Assembly: GCA_910575265.1 (NCBI GenBank)
Contig: CAJTEA010000007.1
Location: 114,333 to 178,332, forward strand
Direction: 5' to 3'
DNA: 64,000 nucleotides
Source of the DNA: Oscillospiraceae bacterium
GTDB taxonomy: Bacteria > Bacillota > Clostridia > Oscillospirales > Oscillospiraceae
The notes beneath the pieces were generated by a model, which saw only the letters and a list, made by a program, of their open reading frames with translations, was not told the origin of the DNA and ran no database searches. Position 1 is the stretch's first letter. Each line of letters opens with the position of its first letter. Both the position numbers and the translations under genes were made by a program. Positions 45,666 to 53,729 of this stretch are shown one piece after another.

Positions 45666-47086
45666 TGATGAATGATTTCAAAGAATTCCTGGAACTGCCC
45701 GGTACGCCCCAGGAACAGGAGTGGTTGAAGGAGCAGCTGGAGACGTTAAGCGTCCGGGAGAGCTACGCCCTCGCCGCCGTCTCGATGGGGTATCCGCCCG
45801 AAAAGGCGGCTGACGCCATCAAGAGTATTTTGAGCTTGCCCGACTGCACGCTCCATCCGGCTGGGAGCTATGAGGATTTGGGCAAGTACAGCCAGAAAGG
45901 AGCGGCCAGCCTGCCGGAGGACGTCCTGCCCTATGTGGATTTTGATCACATCGGGCAGGAGTTTGAGGATGAGCACCCCGGACTGTTCATCGGAGGCTAT
46001 TATGTGGAATATCCGAAAAGGGCAGCAGAACCAGCTTACTCCGGAAAGAACGCGTTTTTGCCGGAGGACAGCGATTGGAGCGTCAAGCTGAAGCTGGCCT
46101 CCCCCGCGGTCCCCGAGGGCGTGTGGCTCCGTCTGCCGGGATATGACGGCAAAATGGCGGAGGACGCGGACGAGGTCGTGCTGGCACTGGACGAGCTGCG
46201 GGTCAAGTCTCTGGAGGACTGCACTCTGCTGGAAGCCCGGTGTATTCTCCCCGAGGCCGGAGACCTTACGAAGCAGTATTCCAGCATTACCGATCTGGTT
46301 CGGGATGGGGATAATCTCGGCTATGTTCTGGCTGAGCAGGGTCAGGGCAAAGCGCACTGGCTGGACAAGTTTGCCGCCGCTTTGGAGTATGAAGACTGCC
46401 GTACCCTGAAATTTGCCCTGGACATCGCGCAGAACCTCCACTGCTACGAGTGGGTACCCCGTGACGGTGTAAAGGAATTTGCCGCAAACAACTTGCGCAC
46501 CTATCATGTACCGGAGGAGCTGATCCAGTCCGGTAATATTGATCTGGACGCCTATGCGGAAGATCTGCTGGAGAGTTCCGGATACATGGAGGCCGGCAGT
46601 GAAACCGGCTATCTGACGCGCAACGGCAAGGAATTTGTCCGTGATTTTACTGCCCCGGCCCAGCAGGATGTGCTGAAAGCCGTCCCCATGCTGGAGAAGA
46701 TGTCCAGCCAGGCCGCCCCGGAGGATGCTGCCGCAGCCAGAGCCGCCATTGCGGAGGCTCTGGCCGGGCGCGGCGAATGCGGCCTCCGGCAGCTCCAGGC
46801 GGCGATGGAATCGGAGGACTGTGCCAGTCTGGAGGAGGCGGTGGAGATCGCCGGCCGCCTGGACAGCTATGAGTTCGTAGAGATCGGCAGCTTCCGGGAG
46901 AAGGCAGAGAAAGAACTGCTGGAGAAGGGCCTGGACAAAAAGGTGATCGACCGCTGCGTCGACTTCACCGCCTACGCCGCCCTGACCCACGAGTTCGAGA
47001 GCATCTACACATCCGGCAGCACCGGACTGTACGTCCACGGGAATGAGGCCATGTCCCGGCCTGAGCAGGGCATGACCATGCAGTGA
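45665..47086 (+). CDS. ArdA-like protein (5 of 5)
   Basis: 473 residues, the longest and most acidic of the set. At least two ArdA-type modules: EDLGKYSQKGAASLPEDVLPYVDFDHIGQEFEDEHPGLFIGGYYVEY (about 70-120) and a later one with DLDAYAEDLLESSGYMEAGSETGYLTRNG (about 300-330); a third repeat-like part (AMESEDCASLEEAVEIAGRLDSYEFVEIGSF) recalls genes 2 and 3. Start among three codons GTG-ATG-ATG (45662-45670); I chose the first ATG. Ends in EQGMTMQ. The last 27 bases recur exactly at 47723-47749. Confidence 0.62.
   Translation: MMNDFKEFLELPGTPQEQEWLKEQLETLSVRESYALAAVSMGYPPEKAADAIKSILSLPDCTLHPAGSYEDLGKYSQKGAASLPEDVLPYVDFDHIGQEFEDEHPGLFIGGYYVEYPKRAAEPAYSGKNAFLPEDSDWSVKLKLASPAVPEGVWLRLPGYDGKMAEDADEVVLALDELRVKSLEDCTLLEARCILPEAGDLTKQYSSITDLVRDGDNLGYVLAEQGQGKAHWLDKFAAALEYEDCRTLKFALDIAQNLHCYEWVPRDGVKEFAANNLRTYHVPEELIQSGNIDLDAYAEDLLESSGYMEAGSETGYLTRNGKEFVRDFTAPAQQDVLKAVPMLEKMSSQAAPEDAAAARAAIAEALAGRGECGLRQLQAAMESEDCASLEEAVEIAGRLDSYEFVEIGSFREKAEKELLEKGLDKKVIDRCVDFTAYAALTHEFESIYTSGSTGLYVHGNEAMSRPEQGMTMQ
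47060..47086 (+). repeat. 27-bp exact direct repeat, copy 1
   Basis: Encodes the C-terminal tail and stop of the fifth ArdA-like gene. An identical 27-bp copy lies at 47723-47749, at the end of the next gene but in a different frame. Confidence 0.9.
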
Positions 47087-47100
47087 AAGGAAGAGGTAAA

Positions 47101-47727
47101 TTGTTACTGATCGAGCCTGGAAAGCCCCGTGTGCGGCATTTTATCATGGGGCACATGCGAAACCCCGGATCGCCACTCTCAAGAAAACTCCAGTCCTGTC
47201 CCGCGCTGGCCTGTATTGCCGGAAATATCCCTCCGAAAAAACTCAAGGGCTGGAACTTTTCAGATGAGTTCTATCACGCGCGGTTCAAGGAGATACGGCT
47301 TTGTCTGCACGGACTCATCGGACATGGGGCCTGTCTCGCCGCTCATGGCAGCGGTGAACAACTCCCTGCCCTGCGGGATTTTATCTGCGGTCTTGCGGCG
47401 TTTTGGCCTGACCCCTTCGAAGAGGACGATGATCCAGTGGTGCGGGAAGAACACTATGGCGCCCTCTTTGATGATGCGGTGTCCGCCGCCCAAAACGGAG
47501 TCGATGTGCCGGAACTGAGTGAGGGCAGGAAAGAAAATATTATTATCGGGCTGGAGAACTATATCATTGACTTGGCAGGCCAGTTCTCCGAAATCAATCA
47601 GGAGGCGTTGGACAGCGGGCTTGGAGCCTGTGAGTCCATCGTGGCGGGTTTCCAGGAGATGTGGACCGATCCTGTCCACACCCGGAGAGTGGAAACCATA
47701 CAAACGCCCAGCCAGGCACTCACCTGA
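47101..47727 (+). CDS. Family H helical protein (3 of 3), 3' end probably frameshifted
   Basis: About 208 residues. The core FKEIRLCLHGLIGHGACLAAHGSGEQLPALRDF ... FWPDPFEEDD ... YGALFDDAVSAAQNGVDVPELSEGRKENIIIGLENYIIDLA matches the two other family H domains of the array. The frame opens at GTG 47083, but TTG at 47101 has AGGAAGAGG just upstream. The frame stops at 47727 with PSQALT, while the +1 frame continues to SPEQGMTMQ, the tail expected for this array, ending at 47749. So a frameshift or a tail transfer by recombination affected the last codons. Confidence 0.5.
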   Translation: MLLIEPGKPRVRHFIMGHMRNPGSPLSRKLQSCPALACIAGNIPPKKLKGWNFSDEFYHARFKEIRLCLHGLIGHGACLAAHGSGEQLPALRDFICGLAAFWPDPFEEDDDPVVREEHYGALFDDAVSAAQNGVDVPELSEGRKENIIIGLENYIIDLAGQFSEINQEALDSGLGACESIVAGFQEMWTDPVHTRRVETIQTPSQALT

Positions 47728-47749
47728 GCAGGGCATGACCATGCAGTGA
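47723..47749 (+). repeat. 27-bp exact direct repeat, copy 2
   Basis: Identical to 47060-47086. It contains the out-of-frame stop of the family H gene and, in the +1 frame, the tail PEQGMTMQ and its stop. Confidence 0.9.
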
Positions 47750-47829
47750 CTGGACCGCCAGCGGAAAGGAGTGGTGTTCCATGGGCACAGCCCATGCCAG
47801 ACAATCAAGTCAATAACAATATCAGCATC

Positions 47830-47866
47830 AAGGGGCCGTTTTACCGAAAGGGACAAGCGGCCCCTT
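47830..47866. terminator. Hairpin in the gap after the ArdA-like array
   Basis: AAGGGGCCG (47830-47838) pairs with CGGCCCCTT (47858-47866) across a 19-base loop. A second GC-rich stem (CCCCACGGGA / TCCCGTGGGG, 47940-47974) follows. The 274-base stretch 47750-48023 contains these hairpins and no gene I can support; it marks the end of the array's transcript. Confidence 0.5.
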
Positions 47867-48023
47867 CGTCGTCGCGAGCTCCATATCCCTCGCTTCCGGG
47901 CGAGGCCCGAAAGCTCGCTCATTCCGCTGCTTCTCCTCTCCCCACGGGACCCGCTTCGCTGGGCTCCCGTGGGGTTCCCGCTTGTGCTCTTTTTCGGAAA
48001 AACGGCCCCGGAAAGGAGGAATC

Positions 48024-48350
48024 ATGGAGGATAAACAGCTGGCCGAATATCTGCGGCAGTACCATCTGGGCGAGGGCGGCGCCGCTACCAGCCGGGAACT
48101 GGAGCGGACCTTCTCCGTCCGTGGCAAGGAACTGCGGGACGCGGTCAACCGGCTCCGGCGCAGGGGCATCCCCATCGCCAGCAGCTCCAGCGGCTACTTT
48201 TATGCCGCCGCGGAGCAGGAGGTGCGCGCCACCATTGCCCACATGACCCACCGGATCAGCGGCATCGCCGCCGCCATCCGGGGCCTGAACCAGTCGTTGG
48301 AGAAGTTCGATACCGCCCAATTCCGTATCCCGGGAGGTGACAGCCCTTGA
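48024..48350 (+). CDS. Small helix-turn-helix domain protein
   Basis: 108 residues. The middle part (TSRELERTFSVRGKELRDAVNRLRRRGIPIASSSSGYFYA) has the form of a winged helix in which a recognition helix is followed by a short beta wing, as seen in phage and ICE regulators. AGGAGG precedes the ATG at 48024. It overlaps the Dam gene by 4 bases, so the two are probably co-regulated; it could control the methylase. Function otherwise unknown. Confidence 0.6.
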   Translation: MEDKQLAEYLRQYHLGEGGAATSRELERTFSVRGKELRDAVNRLRRRGIPIASSSSGYFYAAAEQEVRATIAHMTHRISGIAAAIRGLNQSLEKFDTAQFRIPGGDSP

Positions 48351-49228
48351 ACAGCTTCATGAGCTGGGTCGGCGGCAAAAAGGCGCTGCGGGAGGAGGTG
48401 GTGCAGAGGTTCCCTCTGTACTATGAACGTTACATTGAGGTCTTCGGGGGCGGCGGCTGGGTGTTGTTCCACAAGCCCCCCGGCAGGGATTTTGAGGTCT
48501 ACAACGACTTCAACAGCCTCCTCGCCAACCTGTACCGCTGCGTCCGGGACAGGCATGAGGAGCTGATCGACTCCCTGCGGTATGTCCTCAATTCCCGTGA
48601 GGACTTCGAACTGATCAAACAGGCGCTGGCGAGGGATAATGTGAATTTGCCCGAAGGGCAAAGAGAGGACGCTCTGGGGCGCAGCCCCGCCAGCGATGTG
48701 CAGAAAGCGTCCTGGTTCTATCAAATCATCCGCTACAGCTACGCCTCCGCTCTCACCAGCTACGGCAGCCAGCCCCACGATATGCGGGCCAACTTCCCCC
48801 TTATTGAGCAGGCCCACCGGCGTCTGAAGGATGTGGTGGTGGAAAACAAGGACTTTGAGAAGCTCATCCGGCAGTACGACCGCCCGGTGAGCCTTTTTTA
48901 TTGCGACCCGCCCTACCATACCACCGAGGGGTACTACCAGAACATCGGGGAGGACGGATTTACAGAAAAAGACCACATCCGCCTGCGGGACGCCCTTCTG
49001 TCCATTGAGGGGAAGTTCCTGCTCTCCTACAACGATGACGCCTTTGTCCGGGAGCTGTACGATGCCCCCGGCATCCAGATCGAGGCGGTCACCCGGCTGA
49101 ACAACATCAAGCAGCGGTACGACCCCAACTGCCAGTTTGCCGAGGTGTTCATCGCCAACTACGACATGACCGAGCGGCAGCGTGCCGCCACACAGCTGAA
49201 CCTGTTTGATTTCGGGCAGGAAATTTAA
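48347..49228 (+). CDS. DNA adenine methylase (Dam/D12 class N6-methyltransferase)
   Basis: 293 residues. The start is TTG at 48347 with GGGAGG 7 bases upstream. Motif X/I region: MSWVGGKKALREEVVQRFP and YIEVFGGGGWVLFHKPP; the catalytic motif IV is DPPYHTTEGYY (about residue 187). The family methylates adenine, for example in GATC, but the target here cannot be read. No restriction endonuclease is adjacent, so it is an orphan methylase that could protect element DNA or mark it during transfer. Confidence 0.85.
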   Translation: MNSFMSWVGGKKALREEVVQRFPLYYERYIEVFGGGGWVLFHKPPGRDFEVYNDFNSLLANLYRCVRDRHEELIDSLRYVLNSREDFELIKQALARDNVNLPEGQREDALGRSPASDVQKASWFYQIIRYSYASALTSYGSQPHDMRANFPLIEQAHRRLKDVVVENKDFEKLIRQYDRPVSLFYCDPPYHTTEGYYQNIGEDGFTEKDHIRLRDALLSIEGKFLLSYNDDAFVRELYDAPGIQIEAVTRLNNIKQRYDPNCQFAEVFIANYDMTERQRAATQLNLFDFGQEI

Positions 49229-49250
49229 TCAGAAAACGGAGGAATATCAC

Positions 49251-49757
49251 ATGAAATTCATCAAAGAGATCACACCCAAGGGTCTCCTGCTTCCAGTGAC
49301 CGCCGCACGGCTGGCCGGGTTCAACGCCGGCGACAAGGTGGAGTACCACACCCTGGATGGGGCCATGCTGGTGCTGAAAGGGCGGATGAGCGCGCCGGAG
49401 CTGCTGGCCGTTGTCCAACAGCTCACGAGCACGTCGGCCCATCTGCTCCACTACCTGTCGGAGGTCTGCGGCCCCTGTGAGGACTGTGATAAGGACAGCT
49501 GCCCCTACAACGACTTCGAGGAGGAAGCCGTTCAGGTGAACGAGTATCTGCGGGAGGCCGCCGGCATCCCCGATGGGGCCAAGCTGTGCGCCGAGGTAGA
49601 CGAGGAGGCCCACACCATCACGGTTCTGGCGGCGGAACACCGCTATGACCTGCGGGACCTTCCGACGGATCTGCTGGAGACCTTCATGGTGGTGGGCGCC
49701 TGCCTGGGCAGGCTGGAGGAGCATCTGATCGCGGAGGATACCGTCTATGGCGGCTGA
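49251..49757 (+). CDS. AbrB/SpoVT-like domain protein with Cys cluster
   Basis: 168 residues. The N-terminus (MKFIKEITPKGLLLPVTAARLAGFNAGDKVEYHTLDGAMLVLKG) has the swapped-hairpin AbrB form. The middle carries CGPCEDCDKDSCPY, a possible metal site, and the C-terminus is acidic. A longer frame opens at 49206 inside the Dam gene; the ATG at 49251 has CGGAGG upstream. The end overlaps the DUF3849 gene by 11 bases. Perhaps a regulator of the element; unproven. Confidence 0.6.
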   Translation: MKFIKEITPKGLLLPVTAARLAGFNAGDKVEYHTLDGAMLVLKGRMSAPELLAVVQQLTSTSAHLLHYLSEVCGPCEDCDKDSCPYNDFEEEAVQVNEYLREAAGIPDGAKLCAEVDEEAHTITVLAAEHRYDLRDLPTDLLETFMVVGACLGRLEEHLIAEDTVYGG

Positions 49758-50505
49758 TTTTCCCTATCTGTACCCCTACTCCCGCGCCGACGCCCGCCGT
49801 CTGAGGCAGACGCAGATGCACGAGGACAGCTTTCGGGTGAATGTGGACTGCGCCAGAGCCATTGAGCAGGCGGTCCGGGATTATTTCAATGAGGCGGACG
49901 AGTTGCTGGCCGAGGGTTGCGCCCAGTCTGTGCTGGAACAGTTCGGCTTCAAGCGGGTGAACTTTGTCCTCGCCAACTCCCTGCAAGAGTTCCGCGAGTC
50001 GGCCTGCAAGTATCTGGTCAGCGATGAGACCTACCAGTGGGGCAGGAAAACCTTCGTTCCCCCGGACGGCAAGTATAACCGCTACTATGCGGTGGATACC
50101 GCCGCGGCACTGCTGGAGTCGTTCATCGGACAGGCCAGGGACGCATACCAGGCGCTGGGACTGTTCGGCCTGGAGCACTGCGCCGGTAACCCGCTGGAGC
50201 AGGACTACAAGGGCAAGGTGCTGGTGATGCGTCCCGATACGCTCCGGGAGAGCTGCTGGGACCCCCGCAATATGCTCTGGCTGGCGGAAGGCGGCTTTGG
50301 CTGTTCTCCCCACGCCAGAGGTCAGGCGGTCTACGCCACCTGCCTGGGCGACGGCGAAAAGACCCGCTGGAACCGCTCCGACTTCGCTGGCGTTCTGGAT
50401 GAGCAGTGTCTGCCGGACTGGGCGCGGGAGAAGCTGGAGGAGCTTCGCACTCCCCAGCAGGAACAGGACACCGGGCCCGCCATGGGCGGCATGACCATGG
50501 AGTAA
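49747..50505 (+). CDS. DUF3849 domain protein
   Basis: 252 residues. The opening PYLYPYSRADARRLRQTQMHEDSFRVNVDCARAIEQAVRDYF and CAQSVLEQFGFKRVNFVLANSLQEF are typical of DUF3849, found on conjugative elements of Firmicutes. The rest (KYNRYYAVDTAAALLESFIGQARDAYQALGLFGLEHC ... GNPLEQDYKGKVLVMRP) is a second conserved module. The protein ends in GPAMGGMTME, the same tail as the array proteins, although the next gene is 37 bases away with its own ribosome site. Function unknown. Confidence 0.7.
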   Translation: MAADFPYLYPYSRADARRLRQTQMHEDSFRVNVDCARAIEQAVRDYFNEADELLAEGCAQSVLEQFGFKRVNFVLANSLQEFRESACKYLVSDETYQWGRKTFVPPDGKYNRYYAVDTAAALLESFIGQARDAYQALGLFGLEHCAGNPLEQDYKGKVLVMRPDTLRESCWDPRNMLWLAEGGFGCSPHARGQAVYATCLGDGEKTRWNRSDFAGVLDEQCLPDWAREKLEELRTPQQEQDTGPAMGGMTME

Positions 50506-50542
50506 TTCCATTTTACCAAAAATTTTTTAGGAGGAACCGACA

Positions 50543-50911
50543 ATGAAACAGGCCCCTGACCCGACCCTCACATCTCAGCGGGAGACCCTCCCCATGCAGG
50601 TGGATGTGAAAATCCACTCCCTCCACGCCAGCGGTCCCGTCCTGGCGGACGCCTCCGTCAACCTGAACGGGTGCTTCGCTATCCGGGGCGTCAAGGTGGT
50701 GGAGGGCAGCAACGGCCCCTTCGTCTCCATGCCCAGCTACAAGGGCAGGGACGGCTACAAGGACATCTGCTTTCCCTGTACGAAGGAGTTCCACCAGCAG
50801 TTCCATCAGGCAGTGCTGGACACCTATCAGCAGACTCTGGCTCAGATCCCACAGCGCCAGCAGGAGGGCCAGAGCCAGGATGCTCCGCCCGCCCCGGAAA
50901 TGAAAATGTAG
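50543..50911 (+). CDS. SpoVG-like protein
   Basis: 122 residues. The core (VDVKIHSLHASGPVLADASVNLNGCFAIRGVKVVEGSNGPFVSMPSYKGRDGYKDICFPCTKEFHQQFHQAVLDTY) follows SpoVG, a small RNA/DNA-binding regulator: strand pattern, VKVVEGSNGPFVSMPS, and the D-I-x-x-P turn. Chromosomal SpoVG is about 95 residues; this copy has extra N- and C-terminal tails and is a mobile-element version. AGGAGG ribosome site. It is 14 bases before the exported protein gene. Confidence 0.7.
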   Translation: MKQAPDPTLTSQRETLPMQVDVKIHSLHASGPVLADASVNLNGCFAIRGVKVVEGSNGPFVSMPSYKGRDGYKDICFPCTKEFHQQFHQAVLDTYQQTLAQIPQRQQEGQSQDAPPAPEMKM

Positions 50912-50925
50912 AGGAGGAAACGACG

Positions 50926-51855
50926 ATGAAGAAACTGACCGCAGTCTGCGCCCTGGCATTGGCGCTGACTATGGCCCTCGCTCCCGCCGCTTACGCGGCG
51001 GAGTGGGCCGACCCCGCCCAGGTCTGCTACCCCAGCTCCGTCACCCAGAGTGAGGACGGAACTGAGATCCGCAAGTTCTACGATCTGTCCCCGGAGGACG
51101 ATCCCACCGGCATCCCCCGCTCGGACTTCGAGCAGGACGGATACCACTACACCCTGGTGGATCTGCTCAAGCAGGAACTTCCGGAGCATGAGAGCCGCCA
51201 GCACACCGAGACGGTGACGCTGGACAGTAAAAACAAGGATATGGCCTCTGTGCTGGCCCTGCTGCCCCAGGAGAAGGCGTTCATCACCGACGACGGCCTC
51301 GCCGGGACGCTGACCCTGCGGCTGGATACGGTGCAGGTGGAGGTGGCCGGCTACGGCAGCTCCACCAGGCAGGTCTCCGCCACCCGGACCTATCCCAATC
51401 TGGCGGGACAGGACACCCAGTACATCCCCAAGACCATTCAGGACGGCGGGCGTACTCTGACCCTCCAGGACGTCAGCTGGCAGACGGACAACACCGGCAG
51501 CCTGGACGGCTATGCCCTGGGCGACCGCTACACCGCCGTGGCCACTTACACCGGCAGCGCCACCAGCAGCTACGTCAAAGGCTATACCGTCACCGCCGAC
51601 TACACTGGTACAGTCAGCAGGATCGCACTGAACAAGACCCGGTATGTGGCAATTTTCGAGGGGACTCCCCTCCAGCCTCTGGAGCCTGTGGACGATGGGC
51701 CGGACACCATGGAACCGGCCCCCGCCGCCAGCTTCAACTGGCCGCTCCTGCTGGTACCCCTGGGCCTCATCGCCGCGGCTGGCGGCGGCATCGGGATCGC
51801 CCTGTTCCTCAAGCGGCGCAGTGAGCTGGCCGAGGGCGGAGATGAGGATGCGTAA
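50926..51855 (+). CDS. Exported, membrane-anchored protein of the ICE surface module
   Basis: 309 residues. A signal peptide (ALALALTMALAPAAYAAE, cleavage about residue 25), a beta-rich extracellular domain with tandem Tyr/Thr/Gly segments, then a transmembrane helix (LLVPLGLIAAAGGGIGIALFL, about 275-296) and a short charged cytoplasmic tail (KRRSELAEGGDEDA). Topology is therefore type I. The open frame extends upstream through SpoVG-like DNA in another frame, but ATG at 50926 has GAGGAGG. It is followed by the sortase, so it may be part of the surface apparatus. No family recognised. Confidence 0.65.
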   Translation: MKKLTAVCALALALTMALAPAAYAAEWADPAQVCYPSSVTQSEDGTEIRKFYDLSPEDDPTGIPRSDFEQDGYHYTLVDLLKQELPEHESRQHTETVTLDSKNKDMASVLALLPQEKAFITDDGLAGTLTLRLDTVQVEVAGYGSSTRQVSATRTYPNLAGQDTQYIPKTIQDGGRTLTLQDVSWQTDNTGSLDGYALGDRYTAVATYTGSATSSYVKGYTVTADYTGTVSRIALNKTRYVAIFEGTPLQPLEPVDDGPDTMEPAPAASFNWPLLLVPLGLIAAAGGGIGIALFLKRRSELAEGGDEDA

Positions 51856-51891
51856 TTCCAAACCTGTAATCAGAAAGGACTGGTGAATGTG

Positions 51892-52746
51892 ATGAAGAAG
51901 AAACTGACCATGCTCCTCCTGGCTCTGTGCATGATGGCCTCCACGATGGCGACCGCCTATGCCGCGGAGCCTCTGGAGTACACGATTGACGGCACTGGCA
52001 ACCCGGAGTACGGCAAGTCCACGTCCATTGAGGTGGTGCATACCCCTGGCGGCGGGGCCATGAAAAACGAGGACGTGAGCAAGAACGCCGCTCTCGCTCC
52101 CCCCGCCTTCGGCAGCTACAGCGCCGACACCCTGCACACCGGCACGCCCCTCACTCCCAATCTGGCTCCCGGCTATCAGCCCACCTCCGGAGCCATTATC
52201 AACGGCAGCGCCGGTGTCATCCAGCCTCCCGCCATGGGCGGCAGTATGGGAACGGATTCCGGCAGCGGCTCCGTCTATGTCCCCGGCTCGTCCTCGGTGA
52301 CAGTGACCAACCCCGGCAGTGCCTCCGGCGGCTACACGGCGGTAACAGATGACCTCTACTACAGCAACGGCAGTCTGGGGACACTGAAGATCCCCGCCAT
52401 TGGTCTGAGCGTCAAGATCTACCAGGGTACGGACAGCGCCGCGCTGAAGAAGGGCGCGGGTCATTTTGAGGACACCTCCATCTGGGATGGAAATGTGGCG
52501 CTGGCTGCCCACAATCGGGGCGTGAACAACCACTTCGGGGAGATCCATACGCTGGAGGTGGGCGATACCATCACCCTGACCACACGGCTGGGAACCCGAA
52601 CCTATGAGGTGACCAGTGTCTCCAAGGTGAGTGAGACAGACCGCAGCGCCCTCGCCGCCTCCACCACCAACATGATCACGCTTTATACCTGTGTCCGTGA
52701 CCAGCGTGACCAGCGGTGGTGCGTCCAGGGTGTGGAAATTAGCTAA
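51892..52746 (+). CDS. Class D-like sortase
   Basis: Transpeptidase that attaches surface proteins to the wall or to each other. 284 residues: signal/anchor (LTMLLLALCMMASTMATAYA), a long Ser/Gly/Pro-rich stalk (about 30-150), then the catalytic domain with IPAIGLSVKIYQGTD, the histidine in ALAAHNRGVNNHFG (about residue 207), the cysteine in MITLYTCVRD (about 267) and the arginine in QRWCVQG. TLYTC resembles the TLxTC of class D/E sortases. The long stalk is unusual. The adhesin gene 1 kb downstream carries an LPRTG motif and is the natural substrate. Confidence 0.82.
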   Translation: MKKKLTMLLLALCMMASTMATAYAAEPLEYTIDGTGNPEYGKSTSIEVVHTPGGGAMKNEDVSKNAALAPPAFGSYSADTLHTGTPLTPNLAPGYQPTSGAIINGSAGVIQPPAMGGSMGTDSGSGSVYVPGSSSVTVTNPGSASGGYTAVTDDLYYSNGSLGTLKIPAIGLSVKIYQGTDSAALKKGAGHFEDTSIWDGNVALAAHNRGVNNHFGEIHTLEVGDTITLTTRLGTRTYEVTSVSKVSETDRSALAASTTNMITLYTCVRDQRDQRWCVQGVEIS

Positions 52747-52874
52747 TATGCTTCGTTTTCGCCCGCTCGTTTCTCCATTTTAGATTGCATTTTCTTCTCG
52801 ACTTTTGACCTCTGTTCCGATATTGTATTGCTTGCAAAAGCACCAAAAAATACGGAATACAGGAGGAAAAAAGT

Positions 52875-53654
52875 ATGACCAGCATGAAAAAGCGCATTGC
52901 CGCCGCATTGATGGCAGCCACCCTCACCATTGGGCTCACCGTCCCCGCCGCGGCAGCGGAAGTGCCCAACGAACCCATCCGGGTGAGCAGCTACAAGGGC
53001 AGTACCCTGGAGGTAGGAGAGCGAAGCGGCCTGATCATCGGCCCCAGCGGGATCGACTACACCGTCACCTCCAGCGCCCCGGACACGGTAGCGGTGGAGC
53101 AGGTGCTGACCTTCTGGGTGGCTGTCGCAAAGGGGGCGGGGACCGCGGAGATCACCGCATCCAACAGCGCCGGGGAATGCGGGAGCATGACGCTGACGGT
53201 CGGCTCCGCCGCCCCAGCCGCCCCAATATCCCCCGCTGACGGGGACAGCGCCGGCCTGACAGACAACCAGGAGATCCGGCAGGAGATGATCCGGCTGATC
53301 AACCAGACCCGCAAGGCCAACGGCGTGTCGGAGCTGCCGGTCAGCGAGGCCCTGATGACCGCCGCCCAAGCCTGCTCCGACCGGCGCTACACCTGGCATC
53401 ACGCCGCAGAGGAGGGCCAAGCCGCCGCTGACGCCGGCTACCCCTACGGTTTCGGTGACAACCTCACCGTGTTCACCGGCACAGACGACGCCGCCCGGCG
53501 CGCCGTCGACAACTGGATCAACTCTCCCGGTCACTTCGAGACCATGATCGACTCAAGATGCGACTGCATCGGCGTGGGTGTGACCCAGTACGACGGCATC
53601 ACCTACTGCTACATGTTCGTCGGAATCCCAAACAGCGTCAATTTTTATGCGTAA
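52875..53654 (+). CDS. Secreted CAP-domain protein
   Basis: 259 residues. Signal peptide (ATLTIGLTVPAAAAE), a beta domain resembling bacterial Ig-like group 2 (YTVTSSAPDTVAVEQVLTFWVAVAKGAGTAEITASNSAG), a Pro/Ala linker, then a CAP/SCP domain (about 135-259: QEMIRLINQTRKANGVSELPVSEALMTAAQACSDRR, NWINSPGHFETMIDSRCDCIGVGVTQYDG). CAP proteins are secreted with varied roles; in bacteria often wall-linked. AGGAGG ribosome site. The 128 bases before it are AT-rich with no clear promoter. Confidence 0.8.
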   Translation: MTSMKKRIAAALMAATLTIGLTVPAAAAEVPNEPIRVSSYKGSTLEVGERSGLIIGPSGIDYTVTSSAPDTVAVEQVLTFWVAVAKGAGTAEITASNSAGECGSMTLTVGSAAPAAPISPADGDSAGLTDNQEIRQEMIRLINQTRKANGVSELPVSEALMTAAQACSDRRYTWHHAAEEGQAAADAGYPYGFGDNLTVFTGTDDAARRAVDNWINSPGHFETMIDSRCDCIGVGVTQYDGITYCYMFVGIPNSVNFYA

Positions 53655-53668
53655 GCGAAAATAAAACC

Positions 53669-53704
53669 AAAACGGCCTTCCAGCGCAAGCTGGAGGGCCG
53701 TTTT
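53669..53704 (+). terminator. Terminator after the CAP-domain gene
   Basis: A 16-bp stem with one mismatch (53669-53684 with 53689-53704) and loop GCAA, with TTTT at the end and AAAA at the start. It separates the CAP gene from the adhesin gene. Confidence 0.7.
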
Positions 53705-53729
53705 CTGTCAAAAAGGAGGCTGACAAGCT

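Noticed and set aside
47771..48034. Frame of 87 codons in the gap after the ArdA-like array
   Set aside because: The translation is dominated by the two hairpins and has no family features; I treat the region as non-coding.
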